From: Saprospiraceae bacterium | GTDB lineage: Bacteria; Bacteroidota; Bacteroidia; Chitinophagales; Saprospiraceae | NCBI GenBank assembly: GCA_026986005.1 | Contig: JALSPK010000021.1 | Coordinates: 1-60,150 of the forward strand | Reading direction: 5' to 3' | DNA: 60,150 bases | Shown here: one piece after another, positions 16,560-26,440 of the stretch | How the letters are laid out: each line of letters opens with the position of its first letter | Numbering within the stretch: position 1 is the stretch's first letter | Translations under genes and position numbers: made by a program | The notes under the pieces: generated by a model | The model's input: only the letters and a program-made list of their open reading frames with translations | Told to the model about the DNA's origin: nothing | The model's database searches: none

Positions 16560-19469
16560 ATGAAAAAATTAAAAATATTTATCACGCTCTTTTTACTGAC
16601 TGTTTTTACAATAGAAAGCCATGCTCAACTCGCGAATAAAACCATCTACATCCAGCCTGCCAACGATACCAATATGGTCAATTTAGCGGAAGAGTTAGCC
16701 GATTATTTGCAACAAATTGAAGGTAATACCTACACGATTGCGACAAGCGGATATGATGATACAGGTATATTATTGGCTATTAGTGAAAATACTCAAGTGT
16801 TATCGGATAGCGATAAGGAGACCCTCGCCGGCATGAACAGCGAAGCGTTTTTAAGTGATGTCAATACCAGTCGAGTGCTTATTATTGGCAATGAACGAAT
16901 AGGCGTACAGCACGGCATTTTTGATTTTGTCAAACAACTCGGCTGCAAATTTCTGACCCCATCACCAGCATGGACGATTATTCCCAATAATCCAAATTGG
17001 GCATTTACGCATAAAAAATTCGATGAACCGGATTTTATTTCCCGCGATATATGGTATGCGAATGGAGATGGGGATGGATTTGAAGAAGTTTTGTCAAAAA
17101 ATGCACGAGATAGGGAACATTTTTTTAGAGCCACACAGCAAGGTAGTATTGCCAATACTCAAGGGATGGATTATCCAAGTACTTTTGCCGTAGGACATAC
17201 TTATCAGGATGATATGGCAGCAGATCCGGATGAATTTCAGGCGCATCCTGAATATTTTGCTACAAAAAAAGATGGTACTTTATATACTTGGCAGGATTAT
17301 TTGGACAATGGCGCTGGAGGTGATGGTATTTCGTTGGAATACAGTAATCTGAATTTAGCTCAATTGATGTTGGAAAACCGGATTGACTGGCTCAACCAAT
17401 ATAAAGTGGAAAACCCGAAAGAGTTTCTCATTTCCATTGATCCACAGGACGGTTCTCAAATTTCCTATCATCCGGATGCCTTGGCTTTGGGCAATGGTAC
17501 CGATCAGGCACTCCATATTGCCAATTATGTAGCAGCTGGTGTAGCAAACGCAATTCCCGGGGCATGGTCGGCCATTTATATGTATCCTTCTCATTTGCTC
17601 CCGCCCGAAAACACGACCATTTCCCCCAATATTTATGCACAAATTGCCTTGGCTTTCAATAGCTCAAATTTGAGTTTTAATGAAATTGTCCAAGGGTGGA
17701 ATAATGCCGGATTGCAACATTTCGGTGTTCGGGATTACCTTGGCGAATATCAATGGGACATGGGACTGCCCCTTGGACAACCGACCGTTACCCTTGAATA
17801 CATCAAAAAACATTTCCCTTTCATTTATAACGAATGGAATGCCCGTTCTTATAGCGCGGAATCTCAGGCCAACTGGATGCGTGGCGGTCCGTCCTATTAC
17901 GTTGCCCGCAAATTGTTGTGGGACATCCATGCCAATGCCGATAGCCTCTATAATGACTGGATAGAATCCGCTTTTGGTAATGCTGCCGAACCAATGAAGG
18001 AACTATATGATAATTGGGAACACGACCCTTCCCAATTAAGAAGTGAAAATACCTATATCAAAATCAACCGCTGGCTACAACTTATCCAACAGGCATTTAA
18101 TCAGGTCGATGAAGGAACGCCGGAATACAAGCGGGTAGAAGACATGTACAGTTATGTGCATTACAGCATCCTTTTTCACGAGTTTTATGAGGCAGAAAGA
18201 GCCGCGACACCTAATAGTGATACTTTGATGGTTCAAAATGCCGCGTTACCCTTATTGAAATACGGCTATCGCATTCGTCGTCGTCATGTCATCCAATTTT
18301 GGGCATTTCAGCTGCGTTTGCTTTTCGAGCATGGATTAATAGAAAATTTTGATCGATGGGATGGTTGGAATTTTTTTAAAATGGATACACATCCCACCCT
18401 TTGGATGGTAAATGGGGCTGATTTTACTACCGATGAAATGCAACAAATGCTCGCCCAGGATCTAATTAAATATCCCGAAGAAAGTTTATTAAAAAGTTAT
18501 TCCAAAAAACTCATACCACTTTATCCTGATAAGACACCTTCGTTAATCGAACCACTAATTGAGCCATTCGACCAAACGAAGTCCGCAGGTCCTTTTGGTA
18601 CAACCAATTGGTATTTCCTGGCAGAAACCAATGAAAACCTAAGCATCGAAATGCGACAGTCTAATGTATATAGCCCCTCTTGGGAATCTGAAATAGGTGA
18701 AGGGTATGTCAAAAATACAGAAACAGCTACCTACGTATTTGATAAAAGATTAGAGATTAGCTATTTTAATGGAGAATACCAGATCAATCACATTAACAAT
18801 CTTCAGCTCACAAAAGGACTGTATGAAATGGCGTTTGATAATGGAGATTATAATACCTACTTCCCCATTTTCGATACGCCCCATCGTTTTGTTTTGGAAG
18901 CCTCCGAAGAGCATCCATTGAGTTTCAACGACTGGACGCCCATGTATTTTTACGTTCCTGCCGATGTAGATACCATTTTATTGCATTATGACTGGGCTTA
19001 TATCAATATCAAAGCCCCTTCGCAAACAGACGGCATCCAACACGGCGTAGATGAATTGGGTTTCTTGAAAATTCCAGTAACAAATGACATGGATAGAGAC
19101 ACGGTATGGGAAATTCAAGATCTATTTTGGGTAGATGCTTTTTATTTTCTTAATATACCTCCATATCTAAGTAATGCACCTGAGAATATGCTGGTGCCGG
19201 AACCTCTTTCAACCGCTGTTACAGAAGTAAAAGAAACTTTTGATTTTCAAATGTTCCCCAATCCAACAAGCGGAGAGGTTAATATTATTTTACCAATGCA
19301 ATTCTCCGGTGAAATACTGGTGAAGGACATTGCTGGAAGGCAGCTACTTTCTAAATATATTACAGGCAAACAAACTTCACTTAGCTTGAATCATTTGGTC
19401 AATGGTATTTATTTGATAGAATTAAAAAACGGAAGTCATGTGACAGGTAAAAAACTACTGTTGTTTTAG
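16560..19469 (+). CDS. Secreted DUF4838 protein with T9SS sorting domain, copy 2
   Basis: 969 residues with signal peptide MKKLKIFITLFLLTVFTIES then HAQ. It has the same layout as the protein at 11272: 'IYIQPANDTNMVNLAEELAD', 'VQHGIFDFVKQLGCKFLTP', 'DEPDFISRDIWYA', 'SIDPQDGSQISYHPDALALG', 'IYMYPSHLLPPE', then a beta-rich part and the T9SS domain FQMFPNPTSG ... KKLLLF. The two copies are clearly paralogous over their full length but diverged, so this is an old tandem duplication or a joint acquisition. Like copy 1, its core is more G+C-rich than the surroundings. A secreted carbohydrate-active role is inferred from the family and its neighbours. Confidence 0.75.
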   Translation: MKKLKIFITLFLLTVFTIESHAQLANKTIYIQPANDTNMVNLAEELADYLQQIEGNTYTIATSGYDDTGILLAISENTQVLSDSDKETLAGMNSEAFLSDVNTSRVLIIGNERIGVQHGIFDFVKQLGCKFLTPSPAWTIIPNNPNWAFTHKKFDEPDFISRDIWYANGDGDGFEEVLSKNARDREHFFRATQQGSIANTQGMDYPSTFAVGHTYQDDMAADPDEFQAHPEYFATKKDGTLYTWQDYLDNGAGGDGISLEYSNLNLAQLMLENRIDWLNQYKVENPKEFLISIDPQDGSQISYHPDALALGNGTDQALHIANYVAAGVANAIPGAWSAIYMYPSHLLPPENTTISPNIYAQIALAFNSSNLSFNEIVQGWNNAGLQHFGVRDYLGEYQWDMGLPLGQPTVTLEYIKKHFPFIYNEWNARSYSAESQANWMRGGPSYYVARKLLWDIHANADSLYNDWIESAFGNAAEPMKELYDNWEHDPSQLRSENTYIKINRWLQLIQQAFNQVDEGTPEYKRVEDMYSYVHYSILFHEFYEAERAATPNSDTLMVQNAALPLLKYGYRIRRRHVIQFWAFQLRLLFEHGLIENFDRWDGWNFFKMDTHPTLWMVNGADFTTDEMQQMLAQDLIKYPEESLLKSYSKKLIPLYPDKTPSLIEPLIEPFDQTKSAGPFGTTNWYFLAETNENLSIEMRQSNVYSPSWESEIGEGYVKNTETATYVFDKRLEISYFNGEYQINHINNLQLTKGLYEMAFDNGDYNTYFPIFDTPHRFVLEASEEHPLSFNDWTPMYFYVPADVDTILLHYDWAYINIKAPSQTDGIQHGVDELGFLKIPVTNDMDRDTVWEIQDLFWVDAFYFLNIPPYLSNAPENMLVPEPLSTAVTEVKETFDFQMFPNPTSGEVNIILPMQFSGEILVKDIAGRQLLSKYITGKQTSLSLNHLVNGIYLIELKNGSHVTGKKLLLF

Positions 19470-19487
19470 GCAAAACTCGTTTCCCGG

Positions 19488-19561
19488 TCTCCTAAAGGAG
19501 ATGCATCAACCCGCACTGTTTCAAAAATCGAGGTTGTGGGTTGATTTCCCCTTTAGGAGGA
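19488..19561. repeat. Long imperfect inverted repeat in convergent spacer
   Basis: Left arm TCTCCTAAAGGAG plus ATGCATCAACCCGCA (19488-19515) pairs with the right arm 19535-19561 (TGTGGGTTGAT ... CTTTAGGAGGA) with a few mismatches around a 19-base loop. It lies between the convergent ends of the genes at 16560 and 19712. It could be a REP-like element or a two-way terminator, though it has no clear U-tract. Confidence 0.6.
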
Positions 19562-19578
19562 TTAAGGAGTGAGAACCA

Positions 19579-19598
19579 CAAGGGACTGACGTCCCTTG
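19579..19598. repeat. Perfect 8-bp hairpin
   Basis: CAAGGGAC / GTCCCTTG around a TGAC loop, directly after the larger inverted repeat. A third hairpin, GTTTCAAAT / ATTTGAAAC (19638-19657), follows. Probably part of the same palindromic spacer. Confidence 0.6.
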
Positions 19599-19711
19599 CA
19601 ATAATATGTCGCTTCTACGAGGCTTTGAACTTAGGTGGTTTCAAATTTATTTGAAACTAATGCGTCCTGTAAGTGTGCAAAAACCCCAATTCAAAAATCT
19701 AATAAGTATTT

Positions 19712-22700
19712 CTAATTCCCGAGCACAATCAATTTTTTAAATAGCAGCTTATTATTTGATTTTATTCTAAAGAAATAAGTTGCAGGTTTTAGATTGCTAA
19801 CTTCAACATTAATATGATGAAACCCTGATGGCAGATTATCATCAATTATATTTTCCTGAATTATTTTTCCATTCAAATCAAAAAGATCAATTTTAACCTT
19901 TGAATCAGCAGCTAAACTAAGATTTAATGAAGTTTGAACGTTAGCAGGATTTGGGTAAACATCAATTAGATGATTTCCGGTCTGTCCTCCAATAAATACG
20001 GCGACCGTTTTACTGTTTATTGTTTTTCCATCATAATCAACTTCAATAATTCTATAGTAGTATATTCCCTCTACAAATTCTCCGGTATCATATGTTTTAT
20101 AAGAGTTTGATGATTTACCTATTGCATTAACTTCATTTATATCTGAGAAATTATTTGAGCTGTTATACGATTTTTGTACTATGTATTTTTGTACATTTAC
20201 TTCATTTGCAGTTGTCCAATATACTGCAACTTTATCCTTTTCCCATTTAGCCCCTACGGAAAGATAATTGATTGGAAGCGTCCCTGTTGCTAATCCGGCA
20301 TCTTGATGCTCCTTGTTTTCTTTTGGCTGTAACGTAAATAAATCAGTTGTTCCATAACCATAATCTCCGGTTACATCACTATCAAAATCATCATTACCTT
20401 GATTGTTTATTGTAAAAGAATATGAAGAGTAGTTATCAGGAGTATTGAATTTGAGATAATAATCTTCTGCCTGCAAATAATCTAAACTATATTCTCCATT
20501 TTCATCGGTAATAGTAGTACTATACAATTCACCATAAGCATTATATATTTCCACTTCTGTATTGGGCAAACCTGATTCTTCAGCATCTCTTATTCCATTA
20601 AAGTTGTCATCAATCCATACCAAACTATTAGTTATTGTCGACATATCATAATAACCTGCATCAATTGTATTATTTCCTGTAGTTCCGGATTTAAGAACAA
20701 AGGTATTAGTAGTTCCTTTACCATGATAATTTGTTATATCACTATCTATGGTAGGGTCATTTCCAATATGTGGTTGCGCAGGGACAATACCTTGTTGAGG
20801 TGTGACAAATTCTAAGTAATAAGTTCCGGGATTAGTACAAAATGAATAATACCCATCGCCACATATACTATTTGAATTAATTCCTGTATATTTTATATCC
20901 CACAAGACCCAACTGCTGTTAAAATATCTGTAAAGCTTAACTTGTAAACCATTAATTCCATTTTCATCAGGGTCATATATGTTGTTCTCATGAAAATCTA
21001 ACCATACCAAATCACCAACAGTAACGCAGTGATAAAAACCCGCATCTAAATTGGTGATAGTATCTCTTTTTTCTACTGAGAAATAATCAGTAGTCATATA
21101 TCCGTTCGTTCCATCAACATCACTATCAATATCATCATTTGGACTGATGTTACTATCAGTTGCATCCGTATAATTTGTAGGTAAATCAAACTTGAGGTAA
21201 TACTCTCCAGGTTCAATTTCATCAAATTGATATTTTCCTTGAAAATCGGTAGTAGTTGATTTCACAATAGTCCTATTGATATTATATAAATACACTTTTG
21301 CCCCGTTAATTCCCGGTTCGTTATTGTCTTGCAATCCATCCCCGTCAATATCATGCCATACATAATCTCCAATGACAGCATAAGGTTCTTCAAGTACAGA
21401 TATATATACAGTAGCGATGCTACATGCCGTTGGATTTCCTTCATCACATACCTCATAGACATATTGGTCATTTCCGAAAAAGTCTTGCACAGGAGTATAT
21501 GTATATGAACCATCTTGATTGAGAGTCAATGAGCCGTGAAGAGGAGCTACAATCGGGATTGAATTTACCATTGTATTATCGCCCTCAGGATCAAAATCAT
21601 TATCTGATACATTGCCTGTTCCTGATTCATTTTGCATCATAATTAGAGCATCATCATTTGCAAAAGTCGAATTGTTTCCTTTGTTATCAATAACTTCTAT
21701 AATAGCTAAGGTTGTATCGCATAATACCGGATTACCATCATCACACAATTGGTAATAAAAAGTATCTAATCCGACAAAGTCAGTATTTGGCATATATTGG
21801 AAAGTACCATTAGAATTTAGTGATAAGCTACCATTTTTTTGTGATATAACAGGAATAGCATTAACTGTAAGATTATCAAAATCAGGATCACTATCGTTTA
21901 CCAATACATTACCAGACGTTGGAGTATTTATCAATGTTTGACTAAAATCCGGAACTCCTACAGGCGGATTATTATTTTTATTTTCAAAGTCAAATACTTC
22001 AATGTACACATCTGCTATATCACAAACGCTAATAGGTGCATCATCACAAACTCTATATCTGAACACATCTACACCGACAAAACCGCTATTGGGAGTATAT
22101 GTATACGAACCGTCCGAGTTAAGTGTCAACAGCCCATTTGAAGGATTGATTAGAGCCGTAGTCTCTACTATTTGATTATCTCCCTGCGGATCTGTATCAT
22201 TTGACAATACATTACCTGAAACAGGCATGTTTTTCTGAGTGATATTCACATCGTTTTTAGCAAATGTCTCATTGCAAACAGCATTGCATTCATTGCTTAT
22301 TTGTGCAGTAGCATCATTATCAGCTTGTGCCCCGAAAGTATAAGGTTCAGCGTATTTTGCCCAAAAATCATATTCATATACCCCTGGAGATGTCTCTGTT
22401 AAGACAAGATTGCCGGCTAATATATTTTCACTATCGTCATAAATATTTGAGGAAGTAGTAAAATCTACTGTCACGACTAAGCCTTCTGAACCTCTTACAA
22501 TAACATGCTCGTGAAAATAATATGTGTTTGTACCCCTATAATTTAATTGGTCATCACAATTGCACAAATCAACAAGTTCAATACCCAATAACGGATCTTC
22601 CGTTGGGTCATCTGTAGTGTTCCCATCAAGGTCATCCCCATCGTCACTAATATCACTTACCCATATATTTCTATTGTCTCTCCCAGTTGCTGTAGCACTA

Positions 22701-25700
22701 TTTCTTATTCCATTTGCATCAATATCGGATTGAGTTATTGTATAAGAAGCAATATAGGTTGCTGTTTCGCCGGTTTGCAAGTTACCTTCGTTACTTCCTG
22801 CATCTGCATTAATGAAAGTTGGACCTGAATCCAAAGTTAATCCCGTATTATTATAGTCTTTTAGATCATCAGAGAGACTTACATCAAACAGCTCTACATT
22901 TCCTGTGTTTTGTACAGTAATAGTATAATTCACAAAATCACCTGTTCCAATTCCTATTGGCAAATTATCGGTAAAAGTTGAAGTTTTCGTCGCTTCAATA
23001 CTCGGGTGAGCATCATCGTCCAATATCTTTGTTGAGTCTCTTTGAACACCATCTTCAGTAGCATTATTAACAGTGTTTATATCAACAATTACAGATTCAT
23101 CATCTTCAACAATTGCATCATCAATTGCCAAAATATTTAGCGTCGAATTAGCATTATTTGCAGATATCACAATATCTTTATTATTGACTTGTAGATTGTC
23201 ACTTTGATCTACATAATCTGTCGCATCAGTAGCAACTCCTGAAGTTACGATGTTTACAGTAGTAGCAAAATTTGTGGTTGGATTGATATCTACTTGCACA
23301 ATCGCAACTCCACCATTTTCAGGTATAGATTCTTTGTCGATAGAAAGCGTAACTTTAGCATCGTCAAAGCCAAAATTTTTGTCAAGGATATCTGCACCAA
23401 GAACATTGATAGCGATTCCTTTGGAAGTAGTCAGACCATAAGTTAATGAACCATTATTAGGATCATTATTTAAAGCTGTGTCGGAATCATCCACAACAAT
23501 AGTGTAGTCTCCTTCAAAAACTTTTTCAAATTTGTAAGACCCGTCGGGTGCAGTTGAAGTCTGCTGGAAAAGTGTTTCTCCAATATCATAAACTCCATTG
23601 TGGTTGTTGTCATTATATAAATTAACCGTTACATCACGTAAACCTGTAATCTCTGTTATGTCCATATTACCATTTGCATTTTCATCATACCAAACCATTC
23701 CGGACACATCAAAACTCAATGTATACTCAACTGTTATCTGATCCAATTCTACTTTTTGGGATCCGTTGGATATTAAAAATGCTCTACAACTAAAACTTCC
23801 TCCATTATTTGCTAAGTTGGCTATATTATTATTAATTTCCACGGCTGAATTGGTGTTTGTGCCATCATTGTTTGAAGTACTTTGCCAATTTGCACCGTCA
23901 TGATACTTCCAATTTGAGCCACCATCAATGGAGACTTGATATCTAACATTCCCTTTATTATTATTTGATAGTAAGGCGTCGAAAGAATTGACTGTCGTTC
24001 TGAATGGTAATGGAGAGCTAAAAGCTACATTTGGTTTGGTTGTAGCATAAGAAGCCGGAAATTCCTCTGCGATACCATCTTTACTCAAAATTATACCTGC
24101 AATATGATTGACGTCATTGTCGTAAGTTTGACCTGCAACGGAAGTACTATGGTAATTATCTTTTGAGTACCAGGTAATCATAATATTACCATTTGCAAGC
24201 AGTACAACATCAGGCTCGGTTTGCCATAATTCGATTTCATAATTAACCTGAAATTCATCAACAAAAGTTGAACCGTCAGGATTGATAATCTTCGCTGCAA
24301 TATGGTAATTGTCTCCATCTTTAGGAAATAGTGTTGGACTTGTATCATTGATATAGTCTTTTGATTGCCAAGTTATGAAAATTTTGCCATTTTCTAAAAC
24401 GACTAAATTTGGAGCTTTCTGATCTGAAAATACATTGTCATTAACCTGAAATTCCGCTTTGGCTACTGTACCGTCAGAGTTGTAAATTTTAGCGGCAACA
24501 TGATAACTATTATCGTCATTATCTTGACCGACTTTATTTGTAGAGTGCGTAAAATCTTTTGTTTCCCAAGTAATGATAATCTGTCCATTATTTAATATTG
24601 CCGGAATTGGAGAATCTTGAATACTTTCCACTTCATCATTGACCTGAAATTCTGAGATATTAACAGTTCCGTCCGGATTAATTATTTTTGCAGCGATATG
24701 GTAATGATCATTATCATTCGTTTGACCTACTGCATTTGTGGAATGATTGATATCCTTAGAAGCCCAAGTGATAAAAATTCTTCCATCGTCTAAGACTACT
24801 GCTTTAGGATGAGTTTGTAGCTCTTCAACTTCATCATTTATCTGTATTTCTGATATAGCTGTTGATCCGTCAGTATTTAGGATTTTTGCAGCTATATGAC
24901 GAATACTACCATCATTATCTTGACCTACGGCATTAGTCGTATGTAAGGTGTCTCCTGAAGCCCAAGTGATAAAAATCTGTCCATTATTTAATACGGTAGC
25001 ATTTGGAAAATATTCTCTTAGTTCAATTTCGTCATTGACTTGAAATTCTGCTTTAGCAACAGTCCAGTCCGTATTGTATATTTTAGCTGCTACATGTTCT
25101 TCATCATTATCATTTGTCTGCCCAGGTTCATTGGTATTGTGATTCAAATCTTTGGTATACCATGATATGAATATTTGCCCATTGTCCAAAATGGTGACAT
25201 CAGGGTAATCCTGCCAGCTTTCAATTTCGTCATTAACCTGAAATTCGGATACTACTACTGAACCATCAGGGTTTATTACTTTAGCTGCGATATGTGATTC
25301 AGAATTATCATTAGTTTGTCCTGTTACATTTGTACTATGATTATCGTCATTTGATTGCCATACGATAATTATATCACCATTATTTAAAAGAGCGCTGGTT
25401 TGATGCGCTTGCCAATCATTTACAGCATCATTTACTTGAAATTCCGATACGGAAATCAATTGGGCAACTCCATTATCTACTTTAAGTTTATCAGCATCTG
25501 AAATTGTGTAATCAGAAGTATTGCCATAATCCCAAACTCTAATACCGTGAGATATATCCGTCTGTTCATTGACGATATCAACAACAGAAATAATAAAGGC
25601 TTCTTCATAAGTTCCTCCGTGCCCATCATCAACTTTTAGTCTGATGGAATATGAATTTTTTGTTTCAAAATCCGGTACTGTATTGAGCATTAATTTATTG

Positions 25701-26077
25701 TGTCGCTCAATATAAAAACTTGAATTGTCCGAATCTCCAATTCCCGAAACTAAGGAGAAGTTCAGAGTATCTCCCGGATCCGTATCATTAGAAGTGAGGA
25801 TGGAAACAAGACTACCAACAGGTCTGTTTTCATTTACCGCATCAGTATCTCCACCGTCAAGTTTTATATCTGAGGGGATATTGTTTGGAGGTTGAGGAAT
25901 CAAGGCATTTATTTCGACATTAAGGCTGAAATCTTTAACCGATATTTTATTAGTATTACTAAATGCATGAAAAGATAGTAAAATACTAATAAAAACGATG
26001 TATTCTTTTTTTAAAAAGAAAGAAAGGATTAATAAAATCATATCCTTTAGGTGCAAAAAAGATCTATGTGTTTTCAT
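19712..26077 (-). CDS. Giant multidomain adhesin with seven propeller-like repeats and T9SS domain
   Basis: 2121 residues. The long N-terminal hydrophobic stretch probably contains a signal peptide ending near 'FHAFSN'. In order: a cadherin-like domain (about 75-165); seven ~66-residue repeats (about 207-667) each with 'EFQVNDE', 'NGQIFITW', 'GQTNDN' and 'HIAAKI.N.DG'; a beta-rich part; an SdrD-B-like domain (about 790-870); a Calx-beta-like domain; a DUF11 domain (VNYTITVQNTGNVELFDVSL); three Big_9-like repeats with 'SGNVL.ND.DP' and 'GSYTYTP'; three further SdrD-B-like domains; the Fn3-like linker and a T9SS domain (IDVYPNPA ... LIVLGN). The many D.D.DG loops suggest calcium-stiffened rods. 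Probably a cell-surface or secreted adhesin. Transcribed alone, converging on the secreted-protein locus. Confidence 0.82.
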   Translation of the reverse strand: MKTHRSFLHLKDMILLILSFFLKKEYIVFISILLSFHAFSNTNKISVKDFSLNVEINALIPQPPNNIPSDIKLDGGDTDAVNENRPVGSLVSILTSNDTDPGDTLNFSLVSGIGDSDNSSFYIERHNKLMLNTVPDFETKNSYSIRLKVDDGHGGTYEEAFIISVVDIVNEQTDISHGIRVWDYGNTSDYTISDADKLKVDNGVAQLISVSEFQVNDAVNDWQAHQTSALLNNGDIIIVWQSNDDNHSTNVTGQTNDNSESHIAAKVINPDGSVVVSEFQVNDEIESWQDYPDVTILDNGQIFISWYTKDLNHNTNEPGQTNDNDEEHVAAKIYNTDWTVAKAEFQVNDEIELREYFPNATVLNNGQIFITWASGDTLHTTNAVGQDNDGSIRHIAAKILNTDGSTAISEIQINDEVEELQTHPKAVVLDDGRIFITWASKDINHSTNAVGQTNDNDHYHIAAKIINPDGTVNISEFQVNDEVESIQDSPIPAILNNGQIIITWETKDFTHSTNKVGQDNDDNSYHVAAKIYNSDGTVAKAEFQVNDNVFSDQKAPNLVVLENGKIFITWQSKDYINDTSPTLFPKDGDNYHIAAKIINPDGSTFVDEFQVNYEIELWQTEPDVVLLANGNIMITWYSKDNYHSTSVAGQTYDNDVNHIAGIILSKDGIAEEFPASYATTKPNVAFSSPLPFRTTVNSFDALLSNNNKGNVRYQVSIDGGSNWKYHDGANWQSTSNNDGTNTNSAVEINNNIANLANNGGSFSCRAFLISNGSQKVELDQITVEYTLSFDVSGMVWYDENANGNMDITEITGLRDVTVNLYNDNNHNGVYDIGETLFQQTSTAPDGSYKFEKVFEGDYTIVVDDSDTALNNDPNNGSLTYGLTTSKGIAINVLGADILDKNFGFDDAKVTLSIDKESIPENGGVAIVQVDINPTTNFATTVNIVTSGVATDATDYVDQSDNLQVNNKDIVISANNANSTLNILAIDDAIVEDDESVIVDINTVNNATEDGVQRDSTKILDDDAHPSIEATKTSTFTDNLPIGIGTGDFVNYTITVQNTGNVELFDVSLSDDLKDYNNTGLTLDSGPTFINADAGSNEGNLQTGETATYIASYTITQSDIDANGIRNSATATGRDNRNIWVSDISDDGDDLDGNTTDDPTEDPLLGIELVDLCNCDDQLNYRGTNTYYFHEHVIVRGSEGLVVTVDFTTSSNIYDDSENILAGNLVLTETSPGVYEYDFWAKYAEPYTFGAQADNDATAQISNECNAVCNETFAKNDVNITQKNMPVSGNVLSNDTDPQGDNQIVETTALINPSNGLLTLNSDGSYTYTPNSGFVGVDVFRYRVCDDAPISVCDIADVYIEVFDFENKNNNPPVGVPDFSQTLINTPTSGNVLVNDSDPDFDNLTVNAIPVISQKNGSLSLNSNGTFQYMPNTDFVGLDTFYYQLCDDGNPVLCDTTLAIIEVIDNKGNNSTFANDDALIMMQNESGTGNVSDNDFDPEGDNTMVNSIPIVAPLHGSLTLNQDGSYTYTPVQDFFGNDQYVYEVCDEGNPTACSIATVYISVLEEPYAVIGDYVWHDIDGDGLQDNNEPGINGAKVYLYNINRTIVKSTTTDFQGKYQFDEIEPGEYYLKFDLPTNYTDATDSNISPNDDIDSDVDGTNGYMTTDYFSVEKRDTITNLDAGFYHCVTVGDLVWLDFHENNIYDPDENGINGLQVKLYRYFNSSWVLWDIKYTGINSNSICGDGYYSFCTNPGTYYLEFVTPQQGIVPAQPHIGNDPTIDSDITNYHGKGTTNTFVLKSGTTGNNTIDAGYYDMSTITNSLVWIDDNFNGIRDAEESGLPNTEVEIYNAYGELYSTTITDENGEYSLDYLQAEDYYLKFNTPDNYSSYSFTINNQGNDDFDSDVTGDYGYGTTDLFTLQPKENKEHQDAGLATGTLPINYLSVGAKWEKDKVAVYWTTANEVNVQKYIVQKSYNSSNNFSDINEVNAIGKSSNSYKTYDTGEFVEGIYYYRIIEVDYDGKTINSKTVAVFIGGQTGNHLIDVYPNPANVQTSLNLSLAADSKVKIDLFDLNGKIIQENIIDDNLPSGFHHINVEVSNLKPATYFFRIKSNNKLLFKKLIVLGN
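24075..25455 (-). repeat. Seven tandem ~197-bp coding repeats
   Basis: Seven consecutive copies of a ~66-codon unit inside the adhesin gene. Protein identity is visible by eye ('FQVNDE...NGQIFITW...HIAAKI'), but the DNA has diverged, so these are old repeats. Seven units of this length fit a seven-bladed beta-propeller. Confidence 0.8.
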
Positions 26078-26416
26078 TACTTATTGGGGGTTTAATTACA
26101 AATAAATATTTTATCGCTTTCTATTACATGATAGAAAACAATTAACAACTCAAAACAAGTTTACTGAAAATTAGGACGTTGTAGATTATTAAAGATTATG
26201 TTAATAATCTTTACCGCACAAAGATAAGAATTAATTTTTACATATGCAAATATATTATTAATTTTTTTAACATTTATTAGTCTGTGTAACAACAATTATT
26301 AATTGTCTGTCTAAATTTAACTTGAATATATTTGCATTTGTAAATTTGGGAGATTGTAAAATGTCATAAGTCATTTTTGCTCTGGAGGTAAAGGTGAAAG
26401 AAGGGTTGAAAAATAA
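26078..26416. other. Intergenic region upstream of the adhesin gene
   Basis: No gene seen. It holds a TTTCTAT / ATAGAAA hairpin (about 26119-26138) and a perfect 10-bp hairpin AGATTATTAA / TTAATAATCT (26183-26210). A weak resemblance to the AGTGTCTGTC element end lies near 26300. The hairpins could fold in the 5' leader of the adhesin mRNA or mark operators; the function is unknown. Confidence 0.5.
26183..26210. repeat. Perfect 10-bp inverted repeat upstream of adhesin
   Basis: AGATTATTAA / TTAATAATCT separated by 8 bases, 106 bp upstream of the adhesin start codon. No U-tract supports a terminator on either strand. Confidence 0.6.
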
Positions 26417-26440
26417 AAAAGCCCTTAGAAAAGGGCTTTG
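26417..26440 (-). terminator. Rho-independent terminator of tRNA-Met
   Basis: On the minus strand, directly after the tRNA: AAAGCCCTT / AAGGGCTTT stem followed by a run of T (TTTTTTATTTTT). Confidence 0.85.

Noticed and set aside
24075-25455. Regularly spaced repeats that might suggest a CRISPR array or tandem DNA repeat
   Set aside because: The regularity is at protein level (about 66 codons) inside one long open frame; the DNA is diverged and there are no short identical repeats with unique spacers.
26296-26320. ATTGTCTGTCTAAATTTAA resembles the element end
   Set aside because: Only the central GTCTGTCTA is shared; AT-rich context makes chance likely.
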